From the NCBI RefSeq assembly GCF_004403985.1, contig NZ_SOHL01000027.1, positions 373-64,372 of the forward strand: 64,000 nucleotides of DNA. Reading direction: 5' to 3'. Positions 8,613 to 17,586 of the stretch are shown here, piece after piece. The notes beneath the pieces are model-generated. The model did no database searches. It worked only from the letters and a program-made list of their open reading frames with translations, and was not told the origin of the DNA. The translations under genes and the position numbers were made by a program. The stretch comes from Cryobacterium gelidum (GTDB lineage Bacteria; Actinomycetota; Actinomycetes; Actinomycetales; Microbacteriaceae). Every line of letters starts with the position of its first letter. The first letter of the stretch is position 1.

Positions 8613-10082
8613 ATGGACGCTCACTATCTTCCTTCCCGTGTACACGTGCATAACGCACCGATGGCGGCGATCTCCCCTCGCCTTCTCGCTTCGTGGCGGC
8701 GCAGCGAAGACTACGGCGTCTCCCTTGACGACGTTCAGCCCATGTTCTCGGGCACCTACGTCGACGAGTCGCTGTTCGTCGAGTGTGGGCGTGAGGTCCT
8801 GACAGAACTGCACGACACCCTCTCGTCCGAACCGGTCGGACTCATGCTCACCGATGCCGACGGACTCGTGCTCAACCGACTCAGCGGAGACCGCCAGCTG
8901 CTGCACGCGCTCGACGATGTGCACCTGGCACCAGGGTTCTCGTACTCCGAGCGGCAAGCGGGCACTAACGGGCTCGGCCTCGCCCTCGCCGATCGAGTAC
9001 CCACCCTCGTGCGCGCGGAAGACCATTACTCGTTGAGCCTGCGCCTGTACAGCTGTGCCGCTGCCCCGGTTTTCGACCCGGTGAGCGGTCGCCTCGAGGG
9101 GGCGGTGAACCTGACGACCTGGTCGGAGAAAGGCTCTGACCTGCTGCTCGCGCTGGCGCAGACGGCTGCCAGGTCGACCGCGAACCTCATGCTCGCTCGA
9201 TCGCAGGGCCACCACCCGCGGCGGGTATCGCGCGGCCAGGTCTTTCGCATCGAGGGTCTGCGGGAGCAGTCGGGGAACGCTCCACTGCGCTACCTGTCGG
9301 ACGCCTGGAACGATGCCGTCACGCGCACCGTCGAAGCCCTCACCGCGGGCCGGATGGTTGCAGCCGTGGGCGAGCGAGGTTCGGGACGAGCTACGCTGTT
9401 GGCCCAGGCCGTTCGGCAGGTGCATCCCCACGACCGGTTGTTTGCCGTACGTGCCCCAGCGCCGCGCGACACAGATTCGTGGTTCTCGGTCTGGACGCCC
9501 GAGCTCAGCCGTCCCAACACCGGGTTCGTGCTGTGCGACGTCGATGATCTCTCCTCTCCCGCCGCCGAGCACCTGCGCACGATGCTGGTCGGCGAGCGCA
9601 CCTCCGACGCGACGGCCTGCCCAGTGTCCGCGGAGCATTTCGATGCCATCCCGATGCCACTTCGCACCCTTGTCGAAACGGTGGTGCAGGTGCCTCCGCT
9701 TCGTGAGCGGGCGGCCGACATCCTGCCCCTCGCCAACCATCTAGCCTGGCGGGCACGCCGCCGCGAGGTCGATTTCACCGCCGCCGCTTCACGCGCGCTC
9801 ACCGACTACGCCTGGCCGGGAAACGTCGAGGAACTCGCTCAGGCCGTCAGAGAGGCCGCGAGCCGCACCGACTTAGTCGACGTGCGCCACCTTCCGCCAC
9901 AAATACTGTCCCGCAGCCAGCACCTTTCGCGCATCAAGGCTTTTGAGCGGGACGAGATCGTGCGCGTGCTCAGTAGACCCGGCGCCACCTCAGAAGGTGC
10001 GGCGACCGAGTTAGGAATGAGCCGCGCCACGGTGTACCGCAAACTCGCGCAGTACGGAATCCAACTGCCCGGCCGCGACTGA
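8613..10082 (+). CDS. MimR/AcoR-like GAF-AAA-Fis transcriptional activator
   Basis: A 489-residue regulator. An N-terminal GAF-like sensor region (about 45-175, with SERQAGTNGLGLALADRVP) is followed by a degenerate AAA region. Walker A is altered to GERGSGRATL and no GAFTGA sigma-54 contact loop is present. A Fis-type helix-turn-helix (GAATELGMSRATVYRKLAQYG) lies at the C-terminus. Actinobacterial MimR proteins of this design activate propane/acetone monooxygenase genes with sigma-70-type polymerase. It is divergent from the three accessory genes of such a locus, but no monooxygenase genes are present. The ATG at 8613 is preceded by AAAGG. It may still control the downstream alcohol dehydrogenase operon. 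Confidence 0.85.
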   Translation: MDAHYLPSRVHVHNAPMAAISPRLLASWRRSEDYGVSLDDVQPMFSGTYVDESLFVECGREVLTELHDTLSSEPVGLMLTDADGLVLNRLSGDRQLLHALDDVHLAPGFSYSERQAGTNGLGLALADRVPTLVRAEDHYSLSLRLYSCAAAPVFDPVSGRLEGAVNLTTWSEKGSDLLLALAQTAARSTANLMLARSQGHHPRRVSRGQVFRIEGLREQSGNAPLRYLSDAWNDAVTRTVEALTAGRMVAAVGERGSGRATLLAQAVRQVHPHDRLFAVRAPAPRDTDSWFSVWTPELSRPNTGFVLCDVDDLSSPAAEHLRTMLVGERTSDATACPVSAEHFDAIPMPLRTLVETVVQVPPLRERAADILPLANHLAWRARRREVDFTAAASRALTDYAWPGNVEELAQAVREAASRTDLVDVRHLPPQILSRSQHLSRIKAFERDEIVRVLSRPGATSEGAATELGMSRATVYRKLAQYGIQLPGRD

Positions 10083-10518
10083 CTGACATTCCTCAAGATG
10101 AGGCAACGAAATCCTTAAACGCGCGCTGTTTCTCGCCGCATTCGCCGCGCTCAACGCACCAGTTTCACGCAATTGCTGCACCAGCAAGATCGCCCAAAGC
10201 AAACATCGCAGCCAGGCCTTCATTCCGTAGCCCGCCGCCGCTGCGACGTCTTCCTTACCATGATCCGAAACGGCACAATCGTCTGAATCAGGACCACACC
10301 CCCGACTTGACGAAACCGCGGGACTGCAACAATGCGCGGTACCCATATCAGGTTGAGATAGTCGCCATCACTCGGAACTCAATCGTCCTTATCCTCCCGT
10401 CATACCGGGGTTGAGAAAAATGGCTCCGGAACCGCCATTTGGCCGGCATCGACACGGACGTCGATGTCAAGCCCCGGGTTCAACGGAGGTTCTTGATCAC
10501 CCGGAAAGGTTGAGAATC
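10083..10518. other. Intergenic region, no gene recognised
   Basis: The region contains a small CCTCA-AGA-TGAGG hairpin at 10093-10105 just after the regulator stop, a possible weak terminator. Otherwise I see nothing except the probable left flank of an IS3-type fragment. Confidence 0.4.
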
Positions 10519-10812
10519 ATGCCAGCACTGAAGAAATATCCGCCGGAGTTGAAGGAACGAGCGGTGCGCCTCCTGCTTGCCGCTCGCGAGGATGCCGGCG
10601 GTGCCCGCGGAGCGTCTGCCCGCATCGCCCAGCAACTTGGAATTCCCGCGGACACCCTGAGAAAGTGGCTCCTGCGCGCGGACATCGACTACGTTTCTCT
10701 CACCGGGTCCGCGAGGAAGCCGCCCTTCCAATGCCAACGCCATACGTCGCCAATAACTGACTTGTTCTTGGGCTTCTCCGGTCCAACCGGGCTGAGGCCG
10801 CCGACGACCTGA
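10519..10812 (+). pseudogene. Truncated IS3-family OrfA fragment
   Basis: From the ATG at 10519, the first about 58 residues (MPALKKYPPELKERAVRLLL, then SARIAQQLGIPADTLRKWLL) are the helix-turn-helix of an IS3-type transposase subunit A. The homology ends near RADID (about 10692). The frame then runs into unrelated sequence to a stop at 10812. No OrfB follows. The fragment lies at the boundary between the mim-like module and the TetR-controlled catabolic module, so it may mark an old junction. Confidence 0.75.
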
Positions 10813-11141
10813 TTGTTCAGCGGTTTCGATATGTTGAAATCGTATACGGACGAATTTGAGACCTTGCTGGGAATTGGCTTCCTATCCGAAAGGCTTGCTC
10901 GGCGTTACATTCCACGATCGTGCCGGTCAAGCGGATGTATCGAGTGACATAGGCGATGTCGATATCCCGGCACGGACGGCGGGCACCTCGCCGATCCCAG
11001 CCGAGGTGCCCAGCATCGCCTCCGCGATCGCCGCTCAGATCACTATTACCTCGGGTACCGTGACCGGATCGGAGATGAGCGGCGCGCGTCGACTTTGCCT
11101 TGGGAAGTCCAGCCAGCAGGTCCCGTGGCTAACGAGCCAGA
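10813..11141. other. Intergenic region, no gene recognised
   Basis: This 330 bp stretch lies between the IS3 fragment and the 3' end of the leftward dehydrogenase gene. Open frames exist on both strands but none shows a recognisable motif or ribosome binding site. Confidence 0.4.
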
Positions 11142-11900
11142 TTAGACGACAACACGCGACAGCGGAATCAGGTTAGAAAGTCCCGCTGCTTCGCCGCCAT
11201 CGGCAAGGTACTCAGCTCCCGTACAGTACGAGGATTCATCGCTGGCAAGGAATAGAACGAGGTTCGACACTTCTTCAGGCTCACCCAGGCGGTGCATAGC
11301 CGTGTTGCTCGGGTTCACGCTCAGCCCTACCGTCATCGGGGTTCTCACACCACCGGGGTGCACCGAGTTCACTCGGATACCATCGGCCGCGAGGTCAAGG
11401 GCCACCGACTTGGTCAGCCCGCGCAGGGCGAACTTCGAAGCGTTATAGACGCCCAATCCCTCAAACCCGACGAATCCGGCGATCGAAGAGATGTTGATTA
11501 TGGATGCGTGCTCGGCTTGCTTCAGCGCGGGCAGGGCCGCTTGGATCCCTCGAAAAGCGCCGGTGAGGTTGATGGCGATCGTCCTGTCCCACAGCTCCAT
11601 CGTGGTGTCTTCCAGGCTCACGAATTCTGCGATTCCTGCGTTGTTCACCAGAATGTCCAGTCCCCCGAAGCTCTCAACCGCGACTGCAACGGCCCGGTCC
11701 CAGTCCTCAGAGTCAGTGACGTCCAAATGAACGTATCTGGCATTTTCTCCGAGCTCATCGGCGAGCGCTTCACCCTGGGCATCTCCGATGTCTCCGAGCA
11801 CGACACGGGCTCCTTCCCGAATCATGGTGCGCGCGTGCGCTGCGCCCATTCCCTGTGCGGCCCCACTGATCAGTGCAACTTTTCCAGCTAAACGTGCCAT
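11142..11900 (-). CDS. Short-chain dehydrogenase/reductase (SDR), copy 1
   Basis: A 252-residue classical SDR expected to interconvert a hydroxyl and a keto group with NAD(P). It shows the cofactor motif SGAAQGMG near residue 12, NNAG near 87, the catalytic Ser in INISSIAG, and YNASK. An Asp after the second strand (GDIGDAQ) favours NAD. It is about 65-70% alike to the next gene upstream (11967-12725), so the two probably arose by duplication. Both lie downstream of the LIV-type binding protein gene on the same strand, in the region whose promoter carries TetR-type operators at 14255 and 14364. Confidence 0.92.
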   Translation of the reverse strand: MARLAGKVALISGAAQGMGAAHARTMIREGARVVLGDIGDAQGEALADELGENARYVHLDVTDSEDWDRAVAVAVESFGGLDILVNNAGIAEFVSLEDTTMELWDRTIAINLTGAFRGIQAALPALKQAEHASIINISSIAGFVGFEGLGVYNASKFALRGLTKSVALDLAADGIRVNSVHPGGVRTPMTVGLSVNPSNTAMHRLGEPEEVSNLVLFLASDESSYCTGAEYLADGGEAAGLSNLIPLSRVVV

Positions 11901-11966
11901 GGTTCTGCTCCTTCAACATTCGTGTTTTTCGAATTTGTCTGGCTTGAGCGCACGCGCGTGCGGCCG

Positions 11967-12725
11967 TCAGACGGTGTGGCGCGACAAGATGGCGTTGTTG
12001 GCTAGGCCGGCGATTTCCCCACCGTCAGCAAGGTATTCAGCGCCCGTGCAAAACGAAGCCTCATCGCTGGCAAGAAAGAGCACCAGATAGGAGACCTCTC
12101 GTGGCTCGCCCATGCGGCGCATGGCCACATGGCTGGGGCTCTCACAGAGTCCCTCCGACAGCGGGGTCTTGATGACTCCAGGATGTACCGAGTTCACGCG
12201 GATGCCGTGCTTCGCCAGGTCCAGGGCCATGGATTTCGTCAGTCCACGGACTCCGAATTTGGAGGCGTTGTAGACGCTGAGCCCTTCGTAGCCGACAAAG
12301 CCTGCCGTCGAGGACAGGTTGATGATGGACGCACGTCCCGATTTCTTCAGTTCGGACAGGGCTGCCATGACTCCGCGGAACGGGCCCGTGAGGTTCACCG
12401 CGAGGGTTCGATCCCACAAGGCCATGGAGGTCTCCGCGATAGGCGCGAACTCTGCGATGCCCGCGTTGTTCACGAGGATGTCAAGGCCGCCGAATCGCTG
12501 GACGGCCGTGTCGACCGCGTGGATCCAGTCGTCCGGTTTCGTCACGTCCAGATGAACGTAGACAACGTTGTCTCCCAGTTCGGCAGAGAGGGCCTGCCCC
12601 TCAGCGTCAAGGATGTCGCCGATGACAATGCGTGCGCCTTCCTCGCTAAAGAGGCGTGCATGCTCCGCTCCCATGCCTCGAGCTGCCCCGGTAATGAGTG
12701 CGACTTTGCCTTGTAGACGATTCAT
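11967..12725 (-). CDS. Short-chain dehydrogenase/reductase (SDR), copy 2
   Basis: A 252-residue SDR with TGAARGMG, NNAG, catalytic Ser (INLSSTAG) and YNASK. GDILDAE after the second strand suggests NAD preference. The start at 12725 (MNRLQGK) is preferred over the longer frame because GGAAG lies seven bases upstream and the protein then aligns end-to-end with its paralogue at 11142-11900. Keeping two close paralogues suggests that two stereoisomers or two successive alcohol intermediates are oxidised. Confidence 0.92.
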   Translation of the reverse strand: MNRLQGKVALITGAARGMGAEHARLFSEEGARIVIGDILDAEGQALSAELGDNVVYVHLDVTKPDDWIHAVDTAVQRFGGLDILVNNAGIAEFAPIAETSMALWDRTLAVNLTGPFRGVMAALSELKKSGRASIINLSSTAGFVGYEGLSVYNASKFGVRGLTKSMALDLAKHGIRVNSVHPGVIKTPLSEGLCESPSHVAMRRMGEPREVSYLVLFLASDEASFCTGAEYLADGGEIAGLANNAILSRHTV

Positions 12726-12851
12726 TTCACTACTTCCTATCGTTGAGGGCTGATGCACGGAGGGCCCTCGCTGATTCGGAGAAGTAGTCATTTCTGACTA
12801 ATCGACTCCGAGCGAAGGCCCCGTGGCTATGTTTCGTTAAAACTTGTCGTT

Positions 12852-12881
12852 CGCCGGTTCATCGGCAAACGATGTCCGGCG
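12852..12881 (-). terminator. Hairpin after the substrate-binding protein gene
   Basis: A two-part stem pairs CGCCGG with CCGGCG and CATCG with CGATG around a five-base loop, three bases past the stop of the leftward binding-protein gene. It probably terminates or attenuates transcription before the SDR genes. Confidence 0.6.
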
Positions 12882-12883
12882 CG

Positions 12884-14134
12884 TTACGGTGCCAGTCCCT
12901 GCATGGGCGCGGAAAGGTCAATCCATCCGCCACCGTCAACAGGAGTGCCGTCGAGCTTCATGTAAGTAACCTGCCGGCTGAAGGCCCGTGCGTACTGGCC
13001 GTCGAAGGCATCCCAAGTCTTGGAGAAGTCGATGACAGGGGTCATGCCGCCGTTGTCTACAACGGTTGTCGAAGCGGCGGCGAGGAAGCTCTCCGGCGTG
13101 ATGTCCCCTGTGATCGACTCGGCGATCTGTGTGAAGGCGCTGTATCCAGACCAAGCTGACAAGGCTCCCAGCGAGCTGTAGTCGAACGTGTCGGGGGCGT
13201 CGTTGGCCTTGAGTGCTCCACGGAAGTCATCCCAGACGGCGTCGTTCAAAGGCATGTAAGCGCCGGTGACAACGCTGTTCTTGACGCCGGCAAGCTCTTC
13301 ATATCCTTTGGTCGAAACGGCGTTGAGGTTTCCCTGTGCTCCGTACAGAGTCTGCGTTCCGCCGGACTGAGCGAACGGCGCCATCATGCCCGAGATGTTG
13401 TTCTCTCCGAGGAACATACTGATGCAGTCAGTGCCGTCAGTGGCCTGGGCGACAACGGAACTGTAGTCCGTGGCGGTGAGGGGAACGCGAATGAATTTGA
13501 GTTCCTTCTCGTAGCCGTACGCCTTGGCGATATTGCTGAAAATGATGTTCGTGTCGTCGGTGACGCCCGGGATGTCTAGCTCAAGAACCGCGATGTCCTC
13601 GCACCCGTCCTGAACCGCACGAGCAACACCGGCGGGGTTCAGCACCGGGTTGTTGCCCATCTGAAATGTATTCGGACTCGTGTATTCAGCGGCGGCAAGG
13701 TTGCAGCACGCGCCTAGGATGGCCATGCTCGCGGCACTATAGATAGGGACGTTGACGTATGCGTTGTAGCTGAATGAACCCACATCAGCGATTGCACCCG
13801 CGGCGATTGCGTCACGCGCACAAGCGGCGGTGAGCGTAGGGTCACCCTTGTCATCGCACACAGTGACTTCGAGCGGGTGTCCGGCGATACCACCCTGGTC
13901 GTTGATCCATTTTTCGTATGCCTTCGCGGCCACGAAGATGTTCTCGTACGTCGGGCCGTTCCAGTCGGCGGCAGCCACCGTAACGGTCTTGATGGGGGTG
14001 CCGGCCGCTGCGCCAGCCACGGACGCGCTGCCATCGGCGGCGGAACCGGAGCTACAAGCGGACAGCATGAGGGCGGCAACGGCGACAGCAGCCACGACCC
14101 CCAGCTTCTGGGTGGATATACGGAAATTGATCAA
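12884..14134 (-). CDS. LIV-type ABC transporter substrate-binding lipoprotein
   Basis: A 416-residue type I periplasmic binding protein of the branched-chain amino acid (LivJ-like) family. The signal sequence runs LGVVAAVAVAALMLSACSSG with a lipobox LSAC, so it should be anchored outside the membrane. A TTG start at 14134 is chosen because AAGGAGG lies seven bases upstream and it gives a signal peptide of normal length. It should deliver substrate to the LivHMG/LivF proteins encoded at 24311-27702; this family also carries aromatic and other carboxylates. Two TetR-type operators lie between it and the divergent MBL gene. Confidence 0.92.
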   Translation of the reverse strand: MINFRISTQKLGVVAAVAVAALMLSACSSGSAADGSASVAGAAAGTPIKTVTVAAADWNGPTYENIFVAAKAYEKWINDQGGIAGHPLEVTVCDDKGDPTLTAACARDAIAAGAIADVGSFSYNAYVNVPIYSAASMAILGACCNLAAAEYTSPNTFQMGNNPVLNPAGVARAVQDGCEDIAVLELDIPGVTDDTNIIFSNIAKAYGYEKELKFIRVPLTATDYSSVVAQATDGTDCISMFLGENNISGMMAPFAQSGGTQTLYGAQGNLNAVSTKGYEELAGVKNSVVTGAYMPLNDAVWDDFRGALKANDAPDTFDYSSLGALSAWSGYSAFTQIAESITGDITPESFLAAASTTVVDNGGMTPVIDFSKTWDAFDGQYARAFSRQVTYMKLDGTPVDGGGWIDLSAPMQGLAP

Positions 14135-14254
14135 TTGAGCTCCTCCTTGAGCTGAAATGTGGTGCGGGCAGAACCGCGAGGCTTGAGTCACGTCGCTCAT
14201 TTCCCTACGGGTGGGGATGCTGTGGGTGAAGCGACAACCATCCATTCGCTCAAG

Positions 14255-14264
14255 CAAACGATTG
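14255..14264. promoter_or_regulatory. TetR-type operator 1 (CAAACGATTG)
   Basis: The first of ten near-palindromes of the type CAAWCGWTTG found at promoters between 14 and 46 kb. It lies in the divergent region between the binding-protein gene and the MBL gene, nearer the former. It is a probable site for the regulator encoded at 39791-40417. Confidence 0.7.
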
Positions 14265-14363
14265 GTCGATTAATTTTCTACCACCCCCTTCTATAGGAGT
14301 CAAGAAAATTCTTTTCCGGTAATCTCGGGCCAGGCGAACCGGCAGACTCAGCACTTAATCAAA

Positions 14364-14373
14364 CAAACGATTG
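14364..14373. promoter_or_regulatory. TetR-type operator 2 (CAAACGATTG)
   Basis: Identical to operator 1 and 58 bp upstream of the chosen MBL start. The paired sites probably control the two divergent transcripts. Confidence 0.7.
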
Positions 14374-14430
14374 ACGGATAGTGCATCGCTGGGTCAAGCT
14401 ATCTCTCACGCCATCACTTCAGGAGGATCC

Positions 14431-15519
14431 GTGCATGACACAGAATCTGCGCCCAACATCTTTGCTGTGCCCCGCGACGGCGAACTCACCCAGATCGCTC
14501 CCGGGATCTTTTGGGGGCGCCTTCCCCTTCACTACGCCCCTCACCACGTCAACATCTATGTTCTTGACGACGGTGACGCTTGGCTCGTTGTCGACACCGG
14601 AGTCGACAGCACGGCCAGCCGAGAGAGTTGGCTTTCCCTCATCTCCGGACCGCTGGCGTCCAAGCCGATCACTCGTATTCTTGTCACGCACTGGCACAAC
14701 GATCACCTCGGAATGGCCGGCTGGCTCGCTCGCCGCACCGGAGCAACTCTGCTAATCAGTGACGAGGAGCACCAGCGCGGAGCGAGTCAGGCGGATCAGC
14801 CACGGCAAGCTCGCGACGCCCGGGAGCGGAGTTACCTGCTGGCCCATGGCGCCGCCCTCCCGGTGCTTGACCGATGGCTTGCTGAAGGCTTTCAGAACAT
14901 GTCCCTGATCTCCCCCCTTCCCGAAACCTATATTCCGATCGGACCTCGTGATCCGGTGAAAGTGGGGAAACGGACGTTTCAAATCCTCCCGCTATCCGGG
15001 CACTCCCCTCTTGCATCTGGCCTGCACTGCTCCGAAGACCACATATTCATCTGTGGAGATCAACTGTCGGACCGGCTCGTGCCGCCCGTCGCCGTCATGT
15101 CCGACCAGCCCGACGCAAATCCCTACGCTGGGTTCATTGCATCCATGAACCTCATCCGACGGTCCATCCCCGAAGACACCCTCATCCTCCCCGGACACGA
15201 GGAGCCCTTCAGGGGCGTTGCCGCCGCGCTCGCCAGACAGGCGACGAAACACACCGAGGTCTGCAACCGATTACTGAAGGCGGCCCACGAACCTCAGTCC
15301 GCCGGGGAACTGGTTCCCCAGCTGAGCCGATCCGACCCCGGTTCGACTTGGTTCGGATTCGTTGTGTCGCGCGTCGTTGCCTACGCCCATCTCCTGCTGG
15401 CCTGGGGACACTTGAGTCGGGTTGTCACCGACGGAAGAATATATTTCACGACCACTCTCACCGAGGAAATCGAGATCTCTCGTTTCCTCCCTACTACCGA
15501 AACGGAGACCACCCCATGA
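14431..15519 (+). CDS. Metallo-beta-lactamase-fold hydrolase
   Basis: A 362-residue zinc hydrolase. The metal-binding motif THWHNDH puts ligands at His87, His89, Asp91 and His92. A later GHS histidine near 199, CGD aspartate near 214 and PGH histidine near 261 complete the site. Such proteins cleave thioesters, lactones or other esters. The GTG at 14431 is chosen because AGGAGG lies four bases before it; the longer TTG frame would place the operator inside the gene. The stop overlaps the start of the cyclase gene (ATGA), so the two are translated together. It may hydrolyse a lactone or CoA-ester intermediate. Confidence 0.85.
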   Translation: MHDTESAPNIFAVPRDGELTQIAPGIFWGRLPLHYAPHHVNIYVLDDGDAWLVVDTGVDSTASRESWLSLISGPLASKPITRILVTHWHNDHLGMAGWLARRTGATLLISDEEHQRGASQADQPRQARDARERSYLLAHGAALPVLDRWLAEGFQNMSLISPLPETYIPIGPRDPVKVGKRTFQILPLSGHSPLASGLHCSEDHIFICGDQLSDRLVPPVAVMSDQPDANPYAGFIASMNLIRRSIPEDTLILPGHEEPFRGVAAALARQATKHTEVCNRLLKAAHEPQSAGELVPQLSRSDPGSTWFGFVVSRVVAYAHLLLAWGHLSRVVTDGRIYFTTTLTEEIEISRFLPTTETETTP

Positions 15520-16346
15520 CCCACTGGTCCGGATCATTTCTCGATACCGAACTCGACATCACGCTGAAAGGACGAGTTCGCGTCTTCGACCTTGCGGTAC
15601 GTCTGGAAAACGGTATGGCTCGACACCCTCACCATCCGCCCTACTCTTTCGCCATGGCCAAAACGCATGGCGGGCACGGATATCGTGACGGCGTCTCTGC
15701 CGCGATGGAGATGATCGCCATGGGCGCACACGTCGGCACGCACATTGACGCCCTCGGTCATGTGTCGAAAGACGGCATGACCTTTGGGTGTCGCGACGTG
15801 CTCATGGGCGCCGAAGGGCTGGGCGGCCTCGACGCCGGCAGCATCGAGGAGATGCCACCAATCATTGGGCCGGGCTACCTTGTCAACGGCCCTGAGCTCT
15901 TTGGTCGCGACCTCACCCCGGCCGACAGCTTCGGCCCCAGGGAACTGGAGCAGTGGTTCACCGGTCGCACGATCCCCGCCCCCGGATCAATCGTGCTCAT
16001 CCGCACGGGTTGGATGAAGTACTGGGCGGATTCCGAACGCTACATCGGGCTTTCAACGGGACTGCCCGGAGTAACCCTCGAGGGCGCTCAATGGCTCAGT
16101 GCGAAAAGCATTCTCGCAACGGGATCCGACACCATGAACTACGAGCACAAGCCTTCTTCCGCCATCATCAACCTGCCCGTGCACGTTCACAACCTGGTTG
16201 AAATGGGAATTCCCATCATGGAGTCCATGGACCTCGAAGAACTGGGCAAGGCAGGCGTTTCTGAATTCACATTCATCGCAACACCACTGCGCATCGGCGG
16301 AGGAACCGGCTCCCCCATTCGGCCTCTCGCGATTGTTCCGCAATAA
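15516..16346 (+). CDS. Cyclase-family metal-dependent hydrolase (PF04199), HxGTHxD type
   Basis: A 276-residue protein of the family that includes kynurenine formamidase and isatin hydrolase. The signature AHVGTHIDALGH (His72, His76, Asp78) binds the metal. These enzymes open cyclic amides or hydrolyse amide or ester bonds. Translation is coupled to the MBL gene by a four-base overlap. The pair probably carries out hydrolytic, possibly ring-opening, steps. A second, divergent family member is at 32620-33543. Confidence 0.87.
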   Translation: MTHWSGSFLDTELDITLKGRVRVFDLAVRLENGMARHPHHPPYSFAMAKTHGGHGYRDGVSAAMEMIAMGAHVGTHIDALGHVSKDGMTFGCRDVLMGAEGLGGLDAGSIEEMPPIIGPGYLVNGPELFGRDLTPADSFGPRELEQWFTGRTIPAPGSIVLIRTGWMKYWADSERYIGLSTGLPGVTLEGAQWLSAKSILATGSDTMNYEHKPSSAIINLPVHVHNLVEMGIPIMESMDLEELGKAGVSEFTFIATPLRIGGGTGSPIRPLAIVPQ

Positions 16347-16427
16347 CCATAACCGTCAGGGCCGAACAATTTCCCAGGTTTCTCCGCAGCACTAGGCACG
16401 GGGGAAAATCCGGGTGTAATATTCAAA

Positions 16428-16437
16428 CAATCGTTTG
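16428..16437. promoter_or_regulatory. TetR-type operator 3 (CAATCGTTTG)
   Basis: It ends about 20 bp upstream of the acyl-CoA dehydrogenase ATG, just before the AAGGAG ribosome binding site. The extended form CAAACAATCGTTTGG is nearly symmetrical. Confidence 0.7.
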
Positions 16438-16458
16438 GCTGAATTAAAAGGAGTGCAA

Positions 16459-17586
16459 ATGCCCACCACACAAGAGCGCAATGCGAGGGAAGTGTTCACC
16501 AGCGCCGCCCGCGTGTGGCTCCAAGAGAACGTCCCCGCGCGTTGGAGGGAAAACAGAGGCAGCCTGAGCGAGAAGGAAACAGACGAAATCCGACACGAGT
16601 GGGACCGTCAGCTTCACCGCGGCGGGTTTGCCGGACTCTCCCTGCCTAAGGAATTCGGTGGCCAGGGGCTCTCCATGGTTGAAGAGGTCATCTTTCACGA
16701 TCTCGCCGCCCAGGCTCAGGCTCCCGACGGGCTGGCCCGCATCGGCCGCATCCTGACGGCACCCAGCCTGATCGGCCACGGAACGGATGAGCAACTTGCG
16801 CGCTTCCTGCCGAAGATCCTCAACGGGGATGAAATCTGGTGCCAGGGATTCTCCGAGCCCAATGCCGGATCAGACCTCGCCGGCGTATCTTGCCGAGCCG
16901 TCAAAGTCGACGGCGGATATCTCATCTCGGGCCGGAAGACCTGGACCAGCTTCGCCAAGATGGCCCATCGTTGCCTCCTTCTGGCCCAGACGGATCCGAG
17001 CGCGCCCCGCCACAAGAATCTCACCATGTTCCTGCTGGACATGAAGCAGCCCGGCGTGAACATCAGCCCGATCAAACAAGCCTCCGGACTGACACACTTT
17101 GCCGAGGTCCAGTTCGATGACGTCTTTGTCTCCGACGCCGACCGGGTCTCCACGGAAGGGTCAGGGTGGAAAGTCGCCATGACGACCCTGATGAATGAAC
17201 GCGGAGGCGTCGAAGCGACAAGCCGCTATGTCGAGATTCGCTCCGACATGGATCTCCTGCTCGCGACGCTCGGTGACCGGCCAGACCTGCGAAAGCAACT
17301 CGACGAGTTGGACATTCGGGTCGAACTGGTCCACTGGCAGGTCTCCAAAGCGGTTGACCTTGAGCTCGACTCACCGGATTTCTTCCGGGCGACATCCATT
17401 TTGAAGCTGCTGTGGAGCGAGCTGTGGCAAGAAACCTCCATTCTCGGACTCGAGAACATGACCCCCGAAACATCGGATCACTGGCGTCTGCAGTATCTCG
17501 AAACCCGCGCCTCCTCAATCTATTCGGGAAGCAATGAAATCCAGCGAAACATTATCAGCGAACGAGTATTGGGGTTGCCACGATGA
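16459..17586 (+). CDS. Acyl-CoA dehydrogenase, large (alpha-type) subunit
   Basis: A 375-residue flavoprotein expected to introduce a 2,3-double bond in an acyl-CoA and pass electrons to ETF. Typical motifs are FSEPNAGSDLAG (FAD/substrate region) and the C-terminal IYSGSNEIQRNIISER. The position that is Glu in medium-chain enzymes (YEGT) is Ser here, so the catalytic base must lie elsewhere or in the partner. The ATG at 16459 follows AAGGAG at seven bases. The next gene, a shorter dehydrogenase homologue, overlaps by four bases, which points to a two-gene heteromeric enzyme. The gene sits directly behind an operator. Confidence 0.9.
   Translation: MPTTQERNAREVFTSAARVWLQENVPARWRENRGSLSEKETDEIRHEWDRQLHRGGFAGLSLPKEFGGQGLSMVEEVIFHDLAAQAQAPDGLARIGRILTAPSLIGHGTDEQLARFLPKILNGDEIWCQGFSEPNAGSDLAGVSCRAVKVDGGYLISGRKTWTSFAKMAHRCLLLAQTDPSAPRHKNLTMFLLDMKQPGVNISPIKQASGLTHFAEVQFDDVFVSDADRVSTEGSGWKVAMTTLMNERGGVEATSRYVEIRSDMDLLLATLGDRPDLRKQLDELDIRVELVHWQVSKAVDLELDSPDFFRATSILKLLWSELWQETSILGLENMTPETSDHWRLQYLETRASSIYSGSNEIQRNIISERVLGLPR

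Noticed and set aside
8577-9740. 387-residue minus-strand frame opposite the MimR-like gene
   Set aside because: The plus-strand product has GAF and Fis domains, while this frame is Arg/Gly/Val-rich with no recognisable family. It is an antisense shadow.
14371-14430. TTG start at 14371 for the MBL hydrolase
   Set aside because: This start would lie inside the operator and has no ribosome binding site; the GTG at 14431 has AGGAGG upstream.
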